Below are positions 34,923 through 42,127 of a stretch of 64,000 nucleotides of DNA, piece by piece. Within the stretch, counting starts at the first letter, position 1. Each line of letters begins with the position of its first letter. Position numbers and translations under genes: made by a program. The notes below the pieces were generated by a model. That model had not been told where the DNA came from, searched no databases, and saw only the letters and a list, made by a program, of their open reading frames with translations. The stretch is taken from positions 708,009 to 772,008 of the forward strand of contig NZ_LMKB01000001.1 in assembly GCF_001421165.1 (NCBI RefSeq), given 5' to 3'. This DNA is from Frigoribacterium sp. Leaf8 (GTDB lineage: Bacteria; Actinomycetota; Actinomycetes; Actinomycetales; Microbacteriaceae).

Positions 34923-35606
34923 GTGCTCGTTCTGCTCGTGGAAGACGATCCCGCCATCGCCGCCTCGCTCCGCGAGGGCCTCGCTCGCTTCGGCTACGAC
35001 GTCGAGTGGGTGACGACCGGGGGCGAGGCGCTCGACGCCGACCCACCCGGCGTCGTCCTGCTCGACCTCGGCCTGCCCGACATGGACGGCCTCGACGTCT
35101 GCCGGCGGCTCCGAGCCCGGTCGAACGTGCCGATCATCGTCATCACCGCCCGAGGTGACGAGGTCGACACCGTCGCCGGGCTCGAGGTCGGTGCCGACGA
35201 CTACGTCGCGAAACCGTTCGGCGTCCGCGAGATCGTGGCACGCATCCGCGCGGTGACCCGGCGCCACGCGGGCGACGCGACGGCCGAGGCCACCGAACCC
35301 GCGCCTCCTGCCGTGGCCCTCGGCGCCGTGAGCGTCGACGTCGCGGCGAGGCGGGTGCGCCGACACGACGCCGAGGTCGCCCTCGCGCCGAAGGAGTTCG
35401 ACCTGCTCGTCGCCCTGACCCGTCGCGTCGGGTCGGTCGTCACCCGCGAGGCGCGGATCGACGAGGTCTGGGACAGCCACTGGTTCGGATCGACGCGCAC
35501 CCTCGACGTGCACGTGTCGGCCCTGCGGCAGAAGCTCGGGCCCGAGATCGCCATCACGACCGTGCGCGGGGTCGGGTTCCGGTTGGAGCACGCCGATGCG
35601 CCGTAG
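34923..35606 (+). CDS. OmpR/PhoB-type response regulator
   Basis: A 227-residue regulator: receiver domain (residues 1-115) with the acidic pair in VEDDPA, phospho-acceptor Asp48 in VLLDLGLPD, Thr in IIVITARGDE and Lys in YVAKPFG. A linker follows (119-130), then the winged-helix DNA-binding domain with LAPKEFDLLVAL, TRTLDVHVSALRQKL and TVRGVGFRLE. The linker coding region contains a copy of the CCGCGCCTCC motif (35299-35308), giving APPA. GTG 34923 is chosen because LVLLVEDD must be near the N terminus. It overlaps the kinase gene by 11 bp. Confidence 0.9.
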   Translation: MLVLLVEDDPAIAASLREGLARFGYDVEWVTTGGEALDADPPGVVLLDLGLPDMDGLDVCRRLRARSNVPIIVITARGDEVDTVAGLEVGADDYVAKPFGVREIVARIRAVTRRHAGDATAEATEPAPPAVALGAVSVDVAARRVRRHDAEVALAPKEFDLLVALTRRVGSVVTREARIDEVWDSHWFGSTRTLDVHVSALRQKLGPEIAITTVRGVGFRLEHADAP

Positions 35607-37062
35607 GCTCATCGCCTCGTACCTCGTGATCGTCGGGCTCGCCCTCGTCGCCTTCACCGTGCCGGTCGGCCTTCAGTTGACCGACCTGCTGCGCAGCGAT
35701 CAACGCGAGGTGGCCCTGCGCGAGGCACGCACCATCGCCGTCCTGCTCGCCACCGCCACCGAAGCGGACGACGCCACGGCCCGCGGCGCCCGGGTGGCGC
35801 TGCTGCAGCTGCGCGACGAGATGGAGGAGCAGACCGACGGCCGTGTCGAGCTGATCGAGGTCGACCGGTCACCCGCCCTCGGTCGGCCGGTCGTCGGGGC
35901 GGACGACGACGACTTCGGTGCCGCCCTGTCGGGGCAGGAGCGCGTGCGGTCACTCGACGACTCCGTGCTCGGTGAGCGGGGCCTGCAGGTGACGGTGCCC
36001 GCGACGACCGACGACGGCCGGGTGGACGGCGCCGTCCGGGTCACGGTGCCCACGGCTCCGGTGGACGAGGAGGTGCGAGGCATCTGGCTCTTCCGGCTCG
36101 CGGCCGGTGTGGTCGTCCTGGTGCTCTCGGTGATCGCCAGCGCCGTCGTCGCCACGTCGCTGCTGCGCCCGCTGCGGTTGCTCGACGCGATGGCCGACCG
36201 CATCTCTCGCGGCGACCTCACCGCCCGCGCCGACCTCGACGCGATGGGCCCGCCCGAGATGCGTCGTCTCGCGAGCACCCTGAACGACGGCACCCGACGC
36301 ATCGAGGTGCTGCTCTCGGCCCAGCGGGCCTTCACCGCGGACGCGTCGCACCAGCTCCGCACACCCCTCACCGCCCTGCGCCTCGGCCTCGAGAACCTGC
36401 AGGACCGGCTCGACGACCCCGCCGACGTGGCCGCCGTCGATCGCGCCCTGAGCGAGTCCGGTCGGCTGAGCCGGCTCGTCTCTGACCTGCTCGTGCTCGC
36501 CCGCAGCCAGGGCGCCTCGGCCACACCGGTACCCGTCGACGTCGGTGCGGTCCTGGAGGCGCGGGCCGAGGTCTGGTCGTCGTCGGCCGAGGACGTCGGG
36601 GCGCGGATCGTGGTGGAGCTCGGGGGACCGGGGCTCGGCGGGCCGGGGTCGCGCGGGCCGGGGTTGGTCGGGCCAGGGTCGGGCGGGCCAGGGTTGGTCG
36701 CGCTGGCCTCGTCGGGGCAGCTCGAGCAGGCGCTCGACAACCTCATCGACAACGCGTTGCGGGTGTGCCCGACCGGCGAGGCGGTGACCCTGCGAGCGAC
36801 GGCGCCTCCGGAGTCGGACGGGGTCCTCGTCGAGGTCATCGACCGCGGGCCCGGCATGTCGGCGGCCGACCGGGCCCGCGCGTTCGACCGCTTCTGGAGC
36901 ACCACGCCGGGCGGTTCCGGCCTCGGACTCGCCATCGCCCGAGAACTCGTCCAGCACGACGGCGGATCGGTCGACCTGGTCGACACTCCCGGTGGCGGGC
37001 TGACCGCGCGGATCGTGCTGCCACGCGACATCGCCTCGACCGCGGGCGGCCGGGCCGGGTGA
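35596..37062 (+). CDS. Sensor histidine kinase with HAMP domain
   Basis: A 488-residue two-helix membrane kinase. Helix 1 is near residues 7-27, an extracytoplasmic sensor region spans 28-165, helix 2 lies near 168-192, and HAMP is around 193-245. The H-box FTADASHQLRTPL carries phospho-acceptor His252. The N-box QALDNLIDNALRV, G1 DRGPGMS and G2 GSGLGLAIARE are intact. A 26-residue Gly/Pro repeat (about 342-368) is inserted just before the ATPase core. The stop overlaps the 37061-37116 terminator. It pairs with the preceding response regulator; the stimulus is unknown. Confidence 0.9.
   Translation: MRRRLIASYLVIVGLALVAFTVPVGLQLTDLLRSDQREVALREARTIAVLLATATEADDATARGARVALLQLRDEMEEQTDGRVELIEVDRSPALGRPVVGADDDDFGAALSGQERVRSLDDSVLGERGLQVTVPATTDDGRVDGAVRVTVPTAPVDEEVRGIWLFRLAAGVVVLVLSVIASAVVATSLLRPLRLLDAMADRISRGDLTARADLDAMGPPEMRRLASTLNDGTRRIEVLLSAQRAFTADASHQLRTPLTALRLGLENLQDRLDDPADVAAVDRALSESGRLSRLVSDLLVLARSQGASATPVPVDVGAVLEARAEVWSSSAEDVGARIVVELGGPGLGGPGSRGPGLVGPGSGGPGLVALASSGQLEQALDNLIDNALRVCPTGEAVTLRATAPPESDGVLVEVIDRGPGMSAADRARAFDRFWSTTPGGSGLGLAIARELVQHDGGSVDLVDTPGGGLTARIVLPRDIASTAGGRAG
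36623..36702 (+). repeat. In-gene GGGCCGGGG tandem repeat
   Basis: Repeated units of about 12-18 bp (GGGCCGGGGTTGGTC, GGGCCAGGGTCGGGC) inside the histidine kinase gene. They keep the frame and encode repeated GGPG/RGPG/VGPG. Confidence 0.75.
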
Positions 37063-37116
37063 GCAGGGACGCAGGAGGCGCGGGTCGGCCGCCCCGCGCC
37101 TCCTGCGTCCCTGCTC
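37061..37116. terminator. Long hairpin terminator overlapping the kinase stop codon
   Basis: Perfect 23-bp arms containing GACGCAGGAGGCGCGG, with a 10-base loop. The stem begins inside the TGA stop of the histidine kinase gene and faces the convergent DUF4184 gene. The core is the same as at 10842 and 18326. Confidence 0.8.
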
Positions 37117-37207
37117 GGTGCCGTCGCGGCCGCCAGTGCATGATCGGAGGGTAGCCCGGCCTCCTCGGGGGTCGCGGCGGCGGATGCAGGGGTGAAGGCC
37201 GACCGCG

Positions 37208-38068
37208 TCAGGCTCGTCGGGGGTGTGCGCGAGCGCGGATCAGGTGCACGGCGACGGCCGCGACGGCCGTCGCGACCAGGACGAGAGCGCCCGCGAGGGT
37301 GCCGGCGAAGAACGTGAACGACTTCACCGTGTGGACGTCGGTCGGCAGTCCCCGGGTCGAGGCGACGACCACGACGCCGGCGACGAGGGCCGCGATGAGC
37401 GAGACCCAGAAGGCGAGGCGGATCCGCCGGGTCGAGACGGTGGCCGGTCTGCTGCTCGGCGGCGCCGGCGGAGTGCGCCGGAGGTACCGGGCGGCGGCGA
37501 TCGCCAGCACGACGAGCCCGCCGAGCGACGAGGCGTACTGCGCCCACTGCGTCCCGACCAGTGGCCCCCACCGTTCGGCCAGGGCCGGGACCAACGTGCT
37601 GCCGAACCGGTCCGGGTGCGTGAACGCGTCCCAGAGCACGTGGGTGACGACGCCGAGGACGAGGGCGAGGAGGGTCCACGGGGCGGTGCGGGCGAGTCCG
37701 GCCCCCGAGCCGGTGCCGGGGTCGCTCCCGTCGCCGGGCACGGGACCGTGCGAGTCCCACGACGTCGGCAGGCGCGATCCGATCGACGTCGGCAGCAGGG
37801 CCCGCGCCGCCGGCCGCAGCAGCACGCGCCAGACGAGGTACAGCAGCACCGCGACCGGCACCGAGAACAGCAGCAGGCTCGGGAACCCGTGGGTCTGCTC
37901 GTAGGTCACGCCGACGGGGAAGAACAGCGGCACGTCCGGCGCCATGGAGCCGACCGCGACCGCCCCGAACGGCAGGGGCGTGCGGAGGAACGGCAGGGCG
38001 ACGACGGCATGGCTGGGGGTGAACGGCACACGCCATCGTGGCGACCGAGGGCCGGGGCCGGCATCCAC
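37208..38068 (-). CDS. DUF4184-family membrane protein
   Basis: A 286-residue (or 273-residue) integral membrane protein. The family signature is at the N terminus: VPFTPSHAVVALPFL, VAVGSMAPDVPLFFPVG and a metal-hydrolase-like GVVTHVLWDAFTHPDRFG. Six or so helices follow, with a Pro/Gly/Asp linker around residue 105-125. DUF4184 proteins resemble membrane-bound LexA-binding/YdjM-type hydrolases, but no activity is established. GTG 38029 (start VPFTPSH) fits the family better than GTG 38068; neither has a clear ribosome site. Confidence 0.72.
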   Translation of the reverse strand: MDAGPGPRSPRWRVPFTPSHAVVALPFLRTPLPFGAVAVGSMAPDVPLFFPVGVTYEQTHGFPSLLLFSVPVAVLLYLVWRVLLRPAARALLPTSIGSRLPTSWDSHGPVPGDGSDPGTGSGAGLARTAPWTLLALVLGVVTHVLWDAFTHPDRFGSTLVPALAERWGPLVGTQWAQYASSLGGLVVLAIAAARYLRRTPPAPPSSRPATVSTRRIRLAFWVSLIAALVAGVVVVASTRGLPTDVHTVKSFTFFAGTLAGALVLVATAVAAVAVHLIRARAHPRRA

Positions 38069-38196
38069 CCGAGGGTTGAGAACGTCGGACCCGCGGGGTG
38101 ACCCGGCCCGGCGTCGGGTTGGTCGATCCCGTGTCTCTCACGGTCGTCGAGCCTGCACGCAGCCCTCGGTAGCGACCCGCGCCTCCTCGTCCCCGC

Positions 38197-39189
38197 TCAG
38201 CGACCGGACGAGGCGCGGAGCGTGTCGGAGGGGCGCTCGCCGAACCGTTCCGCGTAGGCCGCGGCGAAGCGGCCGTGGTGCGTGAACCCCCAGCGGGCCG
38301 AGACGTCGGTGACGCTCGAGTCCCCGGGTCCCGCGGCGACCAGGTCGGTGCGCACACGTTCGAGCCGCAGCCGTCGGAGGTAGGCCGTCGGGGTCGTGTC
38401 GAGGGCCCGGCGGAAGCCTTCCTGCAGGCTGCGGACGCTCGTGGCGGTCGCCGCCGCCAGGTCGGCCACGCTCCAGTCGCGGCCCGGATCGGCGCGCAGC
38501 AGCTCGATCGCGCGGGCGACCGCCCGGCCGCCCGACTGCGGCACGGGAGCCCGCAACGCCTCGGAGTGGTTGTGGCCCTGCGAGAGGAGCAGGGCGTGGA
38601 CGAGCGATCGTTCGAGGTTGCGGACGGCGAGCGGGTGCTGGAGGACGCCGTCCTCTCGCCGGGACGCCTCGTCGACGACTCGTACCGCCTGCAGCACGAC
38701 CTGTCCGCCCGTCGCCAGGTCGAGCTCCGCGTCGAATTCGAGCCGGGCGACGGACGTCGACTCGAGCAGGTCCTCGAGCTCGCGCTGCAGTTCGGCGCGG
38801 GGGATCATCAGGGCGATCTGCGCGAAGCCGTCGCCGCAGTCGAGGTCGACCGGTCGGCCGGGCATGAAGACGCCTCCGGACCGGGGTGTCGCGTCGACCC
38901 GCCGCCCGCCGGCTGCGCGCAGGACGGCCCGACCCGCCGTGGGGATGTCGACGTGGTAGTTGTCCGGCTCGGCCGTCCGGAGGCGGACGGCCCGGTCGAA
39001 CCTCATGTAGCCGAGCGTCAACCGGCCCGTGCTCACGGCGTTCAGTTCGAGCCCGAGGTGGCCGGAGGGGCTCGCCGTCGGGAACTCGACGGGGAGGAAG
39101 GCCTCGCCGAGGACGCGTCGTGCCTCGTCGACGCCGTGACACGTGGCGACGCGGTGTCCGGCGAACACTTCTGGACCCTCCGCGAGCAT
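38197..39189 (-). CDS. AraC-family transcriptional regulator (AraC-binding-like N-terminal domain)
   Basis: A 330-residue regulator. Residues 20-190 form a cupin-like AraC_binding_2 domain (PF14525-like), and residues 225-325 carry two HTH motifs (WSVADLAAATATSVRSLQEGFRRAL and VTDVSARWGFTHHGRFAAAYAERFGERP). Such proteins usually activate genes for aromatic or amine use. No clear target is adjacent: the neighbour on the same strand is the NmrA-like reductase at 39527, 337 bp away. The end of the gene abuts a CCGCGCCTCC motif. Confidence 0.8.
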   Translation of the reverse strand: MLAEGPEVFAGHRVATCHGVDEARRVLGEAFLPVEFPTASPSGHLGLELNAVSTGRLTLGYMRFDRAVRLRTAEPDNYHVDIPTAGRAVLRAAGGRRVDATPRSGGVFMPGRPVDLDCGDGFAQIALMIPRAELQRELEDLLESTSVARLEFDAELDLATGGQVVLQAVRVVDEASRREDGVLQHPLAVRNLERSLVHALLLSQGHNHSEALRAPVPQSGGRAVARAIELLRADPGRDWSVADLAAATATSVRSLQEGFRRALDTTPTAYLRRLRLERVRTDLVAAGPGDSSVTDVSARWGFTHHGRFAAAYAERFGERPSDTLRASSGR

Positions 39190-39329
39190 CTTTCGACGCT
39201 ACCGACCCTCGGGGGCGGGCAGAACAGCCCCTCGCGCGAATCGGCCGGGACCCCGCGTCCGGCGGATGGTGGCCCGGCTCGGTCGCTGCCTACCGTGGAG
39301 GTCCGCCGTTGCTCACCACTCGGCGATGA

Positions 39330-39367
39330 ACGGTGGCCCTACCCGTCGGGGGGAAGGGCCACCGTTT
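39330..39367 (+). terminator. Orphan rho-independent terminator, plus strand
   Basis: ACGGTGGCCCT and AGGGCCACCGT (11-bp perfect arms) with a 14-base loop, followed by TTTT, on the plus strand. No plus-strand gene ends here; AraC (start 39189) and the NmrA-like gene (end 39527) are both on the minus strand. TACCGT at 39291-39296 could be the -10 of a short transcript, so a small RNA of about 65 nt is possible. Confidence 0.55.
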
Positions 39368-39384
39368 TCTCGGCGCGGGAAGGC

Positions 39385-39490
39385 TCGGGCGGGCAGGCGC
39401 GGGCGGACAGGCAGGCGCGGGCGGGCGGGCAAGCTCGCGCGGGCAGGCGCGGGCGGGCAGGCAGGCGCAGGCGGGCAGGCGCGGGCGGCG
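39385..39490. repeat. GGCGGGCAGGCGC simple repeat
   Basis: Irregular tandem copies of GGGCGGGCAGGCGCGGGCGG fill the gap between the orphan terminator and the end of the NmrA-like gene. No gene is seen in 39190-39526 apart from the terminator. Confidence 0.7.
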
Positions 39491-39526
39491 TCCCGGGTCG
39501 GCGACCCGCGCCTCCTCGTCCCCTGG

Positions 39527-40462
39527 TCAGGCGGGAGTCGACACCGAAGAACGCGGCGCGGCACCGGTCCGTGTCGCGAGGACGTCGCGCACGGTCGTCC
39601 AGCGTGCGGGACCGTAGCGATCGTTGTCGACGTGCCTCAGCTGCGCGTCGCCGCTGAACATGTTGACGAAGTACTGCATGCCCTGCCAGGCGGGGAAGGT
39701 GTCGTCGCCCTTCGACGTGCGACGCATGACGGCCGCCATCGCCGACAGGGTCCCGGTCGTGCCGGCCCACTGCGGCTTGAAGGACGTGCCGGTGAGCTCG
39801 CTCATCGTGCGGGCGACCTGGCGGGCCGTGACCCGGTCGCCGGCGACCTCCACGACGCGCGGCGCCTCGGGGTCGAGCGCGACCCGGGCGACGACGTGGG
39901 CGACGTCGTCCTTGGTCGTGAAGTCGAGCACCTGGTCGGCCGACGACCAGAACAGCACCCGCTTGCGGTCGAAGAGGACCAGGGGTGCGTCCCCGGTCAA
40001 CAGGTCGGTGAACATGCCGTTCAGCACCGACGTCGCCCGGATCGGGGCCGCGTCGACGTCGGCCGCGAACTCGCGACGCAGTTCGAAGTTGCGGTTGCTG
40101 CCCGGCGGGATGCTGCGGTAGTCGGCCGAGTAGTCGGAGGGCACGAACCGGGGCACACCCGCCGCGACGGCGGCCTTCAGGAGGGCGCGCTGCGCGTCGA
40201 CGATCACGGCGCGGGTGCCGCTGACGGCGGACACGACGACGTCGGCGCCGCGGGCGGCGTCGGTCAGGGCGGGCACGTCCGTGTAGGAGGCGCGGGTCAC
40301 CTCGACCCGGTCGTCGTCAGCGAACAGCGTGGTCGCGCCGGTGCTGCCGGGGCGGGTCAGGACGCGCAGGCGCACGTCGTCCGTGGTGTCGCGGAGCAGT
40401 TCGCGGGCGATGCGCTGGCCGAGGTCGCCGGTCGCGCCGGCGAGGAGGACGGTGGTGGTCAT
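39527..40462 (-). CDS. NmrA-like NAD(P)H-binding reductase
   Basis: A 311-residue atypical short-chain dehydrogenase. It has the N-terminal nucleotide motif LLAGATGDLGQRIARELL, then VLTRPGS and VVVSAVSG. VPSDYSADYRSIPPGSNRNFELRR is the NmrA/isoflavone-reductase-like region. The C terminus runs into a Ser/Thr-rich tail. It is probably a quinone- or aromatic-linked reductase or redox sensor; the substrate is unknown. ATG 40462 begins with MTTTVLL. Confidence 0.78.
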   Translation of the reverse strand: MTTTVLLAGATGDLGQRIARELLRDTTDDVRLRVLTRPGSTGATTLFADDDRVEVTRASYTDVPALTDAARGADVVVSAVSGTRAVIVDAQRALLKAAVAAGVPRFVPSDYSADYRSIPPGSNRNFELRREFAADVDAAPIRATSVLNGMFTDLLTGDAPLVLFDRKRVLFWSSADQVLDFTTKDDVAHVVARVALDPEAPRVVEVAGDRVTARQVARTMSELTGTSFKPQWAGTTGTLSAMAAVMRRTSKGDDTFPAWQGMQYFVNMFSGDAQLRHVDNDRYGPARWTTVRDVLATRTGAAPRSSVSTPA

Positions 40463-40579
40463 GGGGGAGTGGCTCGTTCCGTCGGAGGGTCAGAGGCCAG
40501 TCTGCGCGCTCGACGGCGGTGCGGTGCGGTGCGGTGCGGCTGGTGGGGTCGGGTGCTGCGGATCGCCCGGCGCCGGGAC

Positions 40580-40672
40580 GTGGGCACCACGCCAGGTTGT
40601 GGGCACGACGCCAGGTTGTGGGCACGACGCCAGGACAAGGGCTGGCGCTGTGCTCACATCCTGGCGTGGTGC
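40580..40672 (+). repeat. 19-bp tandem repeats closing into a hairpin element
   Basis: Three 19-bp units (GTGGGCACGACGCCAGGTT and variants) at 40580-40636. They are followed by an inverted copy, so GCACCACGCCAGG (40584-40596) pairs with CCTGGCGTGGTGC (40660-40672). The segment 40630-40669 is clearly related to 57369-57407. No gene is seen in 40463-40863. Confidence 0.75.
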
Positions 40673-40725
40673 GTGGTGCGTGGTGCGTGATGCGTGATGC
40701 GTGATGCGTGGTGCGTGGTGCGTGG
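40670..40725 (+). repeat. 7-bp tandem repeat TGCGTGG/TGCGTGA, eight units
   Basis: Eight consecutive 7-bp units in the order G, G, A, A, A, G, G, G at the last position. It continues directly from the preceding hairpin element, in the intergenic region before the gene at 40864. Confidence 0.9.
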
Positions 40726-40863
40726 GGGAGGGGACGTCCTCGGGGACGCGACCCGCGCCTCCTGCGGCCCGGCGGTGCCGGTCGTGCGCACCCTCATCAC
40801 CCGGAGGGGAGCACGATGGCGGGGACCCGTGGCGCCCGTGCACGGGCGAACGGAGAGAGCCGC

Positions 40864-41244
40864 ATGAGCACCACCGACCCCGACGACTTCGTCACCCGCG
40901 CCGCACGACGGGCCCGTGAACTCATCGACACCTCCGACGTCGTGCCGCCCGTGGCACGCGGTGCCCTGCACGACCTCGCGGGCCGGGCCGAGACCGTGGT
41001 GCGCGACGTCACCGACCGGGCCGGGTCGTCGGCCCACGACCTGGTCGACCGCGCCGAGGTGATCGCCGACCGGGCCGAGAAGACCGTGCGCGACGTCGCC
41101 GAGACCGTCACGATCGCCGCGATGGAGGCCACCGACCAGGCCCACCAGCGCTACCGCCGCCGGGCCCGCGTCACCAACGCCGTCGGCGCCACCGTCATCA
41201 CCGGGCTCGTGGTCGCGCTGGTGGCGAGCAGGCGTCGGGGGTAG
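40864..41244 (+). CDS. Amphipathic-helix protein with C-terminal membrane anchor, unknown function
   Basis: A 126-residue protein. The N-terminal 95 residues are helical and contain repeated Arg/Ala/Asp units (RAETVVRDVTDRAGS, DRAEVIADRAEKTVRDVAE). A single C-terminal hydrophobic helix (about 103-121) is followed by SRRRG. The layout resembles tail-anchored scaffolding or stress proteins, but I recognise no family. ATG 40864 follows GGAGAG at about 40852-40857. Confidence 0.6.
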   Translation: MSTTDPDDFVTRAARRARELIDTSDVVPPVARGALHDLAGRAETVVRDVTDRAGSSAHDLVDRAEVIADRAEKTVRDVAETVTIAAMEATDQAHQRYRRRARVTNAVGATVITGLVVALVASRRRG

Positions 41245-41337
41245 CAGGCGTCGGCACCGGCGCCGCCGCCGAGCTGCCGGCCCGCCGGCACCGCTGGCCT
41301 GCCGTCCCGCAGTCCGGCCGGCCCGCCACCCCGCCAC

Positions 41338-41399
41338 CCCGCCACGAAGTGAACACCCCGCCACGCAAAAAGATGGCGGGGTGTTCACTTCGTGGCGGG
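41338..41399. repeat. Hairpin element A (A-tract loop family)
   Basis: Perfect 26-bp arms beginning CCCGCCACGAAGTGAACA, with the 10-base loop CGCAAAAAGA. It is flanked on the left by GCCGGCCCGCCACCCCGCC, the mirror of the GGCGGGCTGGC arrays beside the related elements at 57439 and 58571. It lies in a 311-bp gap (41245-41555) between the gene at 40864 and the convergent isochorismatase; the right part of the gap (41410-41510) is CGGCGTCCGGCGT simple repeat. It may act as a bidirectional terminator. Confidence 0.85.
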
Positions 41400-41555
41400 A
41401 AGACCCGGAGCGGCACGGAACGGCGCTCGGCGTCCGGCGTCCGGCGTCCGGCGTCTGGCGCCCGGTGCTCGGCGTCCGGCGTCCGGCGTCCGGCGCCCGG
41501 ACGGCGGGCGGGACGGACGGGAGCGTCACGCGGTGTCCCGCGTCACCCAGGCCGC

Positions 41556-42101
41556 TCAGGCGGCGAGCAGCACCTCGCTCGTGACGACGGTCGCGAAGCT
41601 GCCGTCGAGGGCGGCCATGAAGGCGGCGTGCACGTCGCGGCCGGCGACGGTCGTCCCTGCGTGCACGAGGTCGGGGGCCGCGCAGGCGTCGGTGACGACG
41701 GTGCAGGCGAAACCGAGCTCGTGCGCGGCCCGCGTGGTCGAGTCGACGCACATGCTGCTCATCATCCCGACGATCACGAGTTCGGTCACGTCGCGCTCGC
41801 GGAGGCTGGCCTCGAGTCCTGTGCCCACGAAGCTGTTCGGCACGTGTTTCTCGACGACCAGCTCGCCGTCGTGGGGTTCGACGGCCGGGTGGAACGCGAG
41901 GCCGTCGGTCCCGGGCCGGAAGAACGTCGCGCCCTCGCCGGTCGAGACGTGGAAGACGTGGACGACGGGCTCACCCGACGCCCGGAACGCCTCGAGCACG
42001 TCACCGGCGGCAGCGGCGGCCGCCTCGGGCTCGACGAGCGGGAACGCGCCCCCGGGGAAGTAGTCCAGCTGGATGTCGACGATGAGCAGGGCGCGGGTCA
42101 T
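41556..42101 (-). CDS. Isochorismatase-family cysteine hydrolase
   Basis: A 181-residue protein with the catalytic triad of the family: Asp9 in LLIVDIQLDY, Lys in VVEKHVPNSF and Cys in GMMSSMCVDSTTRAA. These are nicotinamidase/isochorismatase-like amidohydrolases; the substrate is not predictable. ATG 42101 gives the normal family length. It lies 26 bp downstream of the phosphatase gene on the same strand and could be co-transcribed with it. Confidence 0.85.
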   Translation of the reverse strand: MTRALLIVDIQLDYFPGGAFPLVEPEAAAAAAGDVLEAFRASGEPVVHVFHVSTGEGATFFRPGTDGLAFHPAVEPHDGELVVEKHVPNSFVGTGLEASLRERDVTELVIVGMMSSMCVDSTTRAAHELGFACTVVTDACAAPDLVHAGTTVAGRDVHAAFMAALDGSFATVVTSEVLLAA

Positions 42102-42127
42102 CGGGCCAGCATGCCAGGCCGCGGGGC

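Noticed and set aside
35700-38357. An 885-codon minus-strand frame opposite the histidine kinase
   Set aside because: It reads through the terminator and the kinase and has only Ser/Arg/Pro composition.
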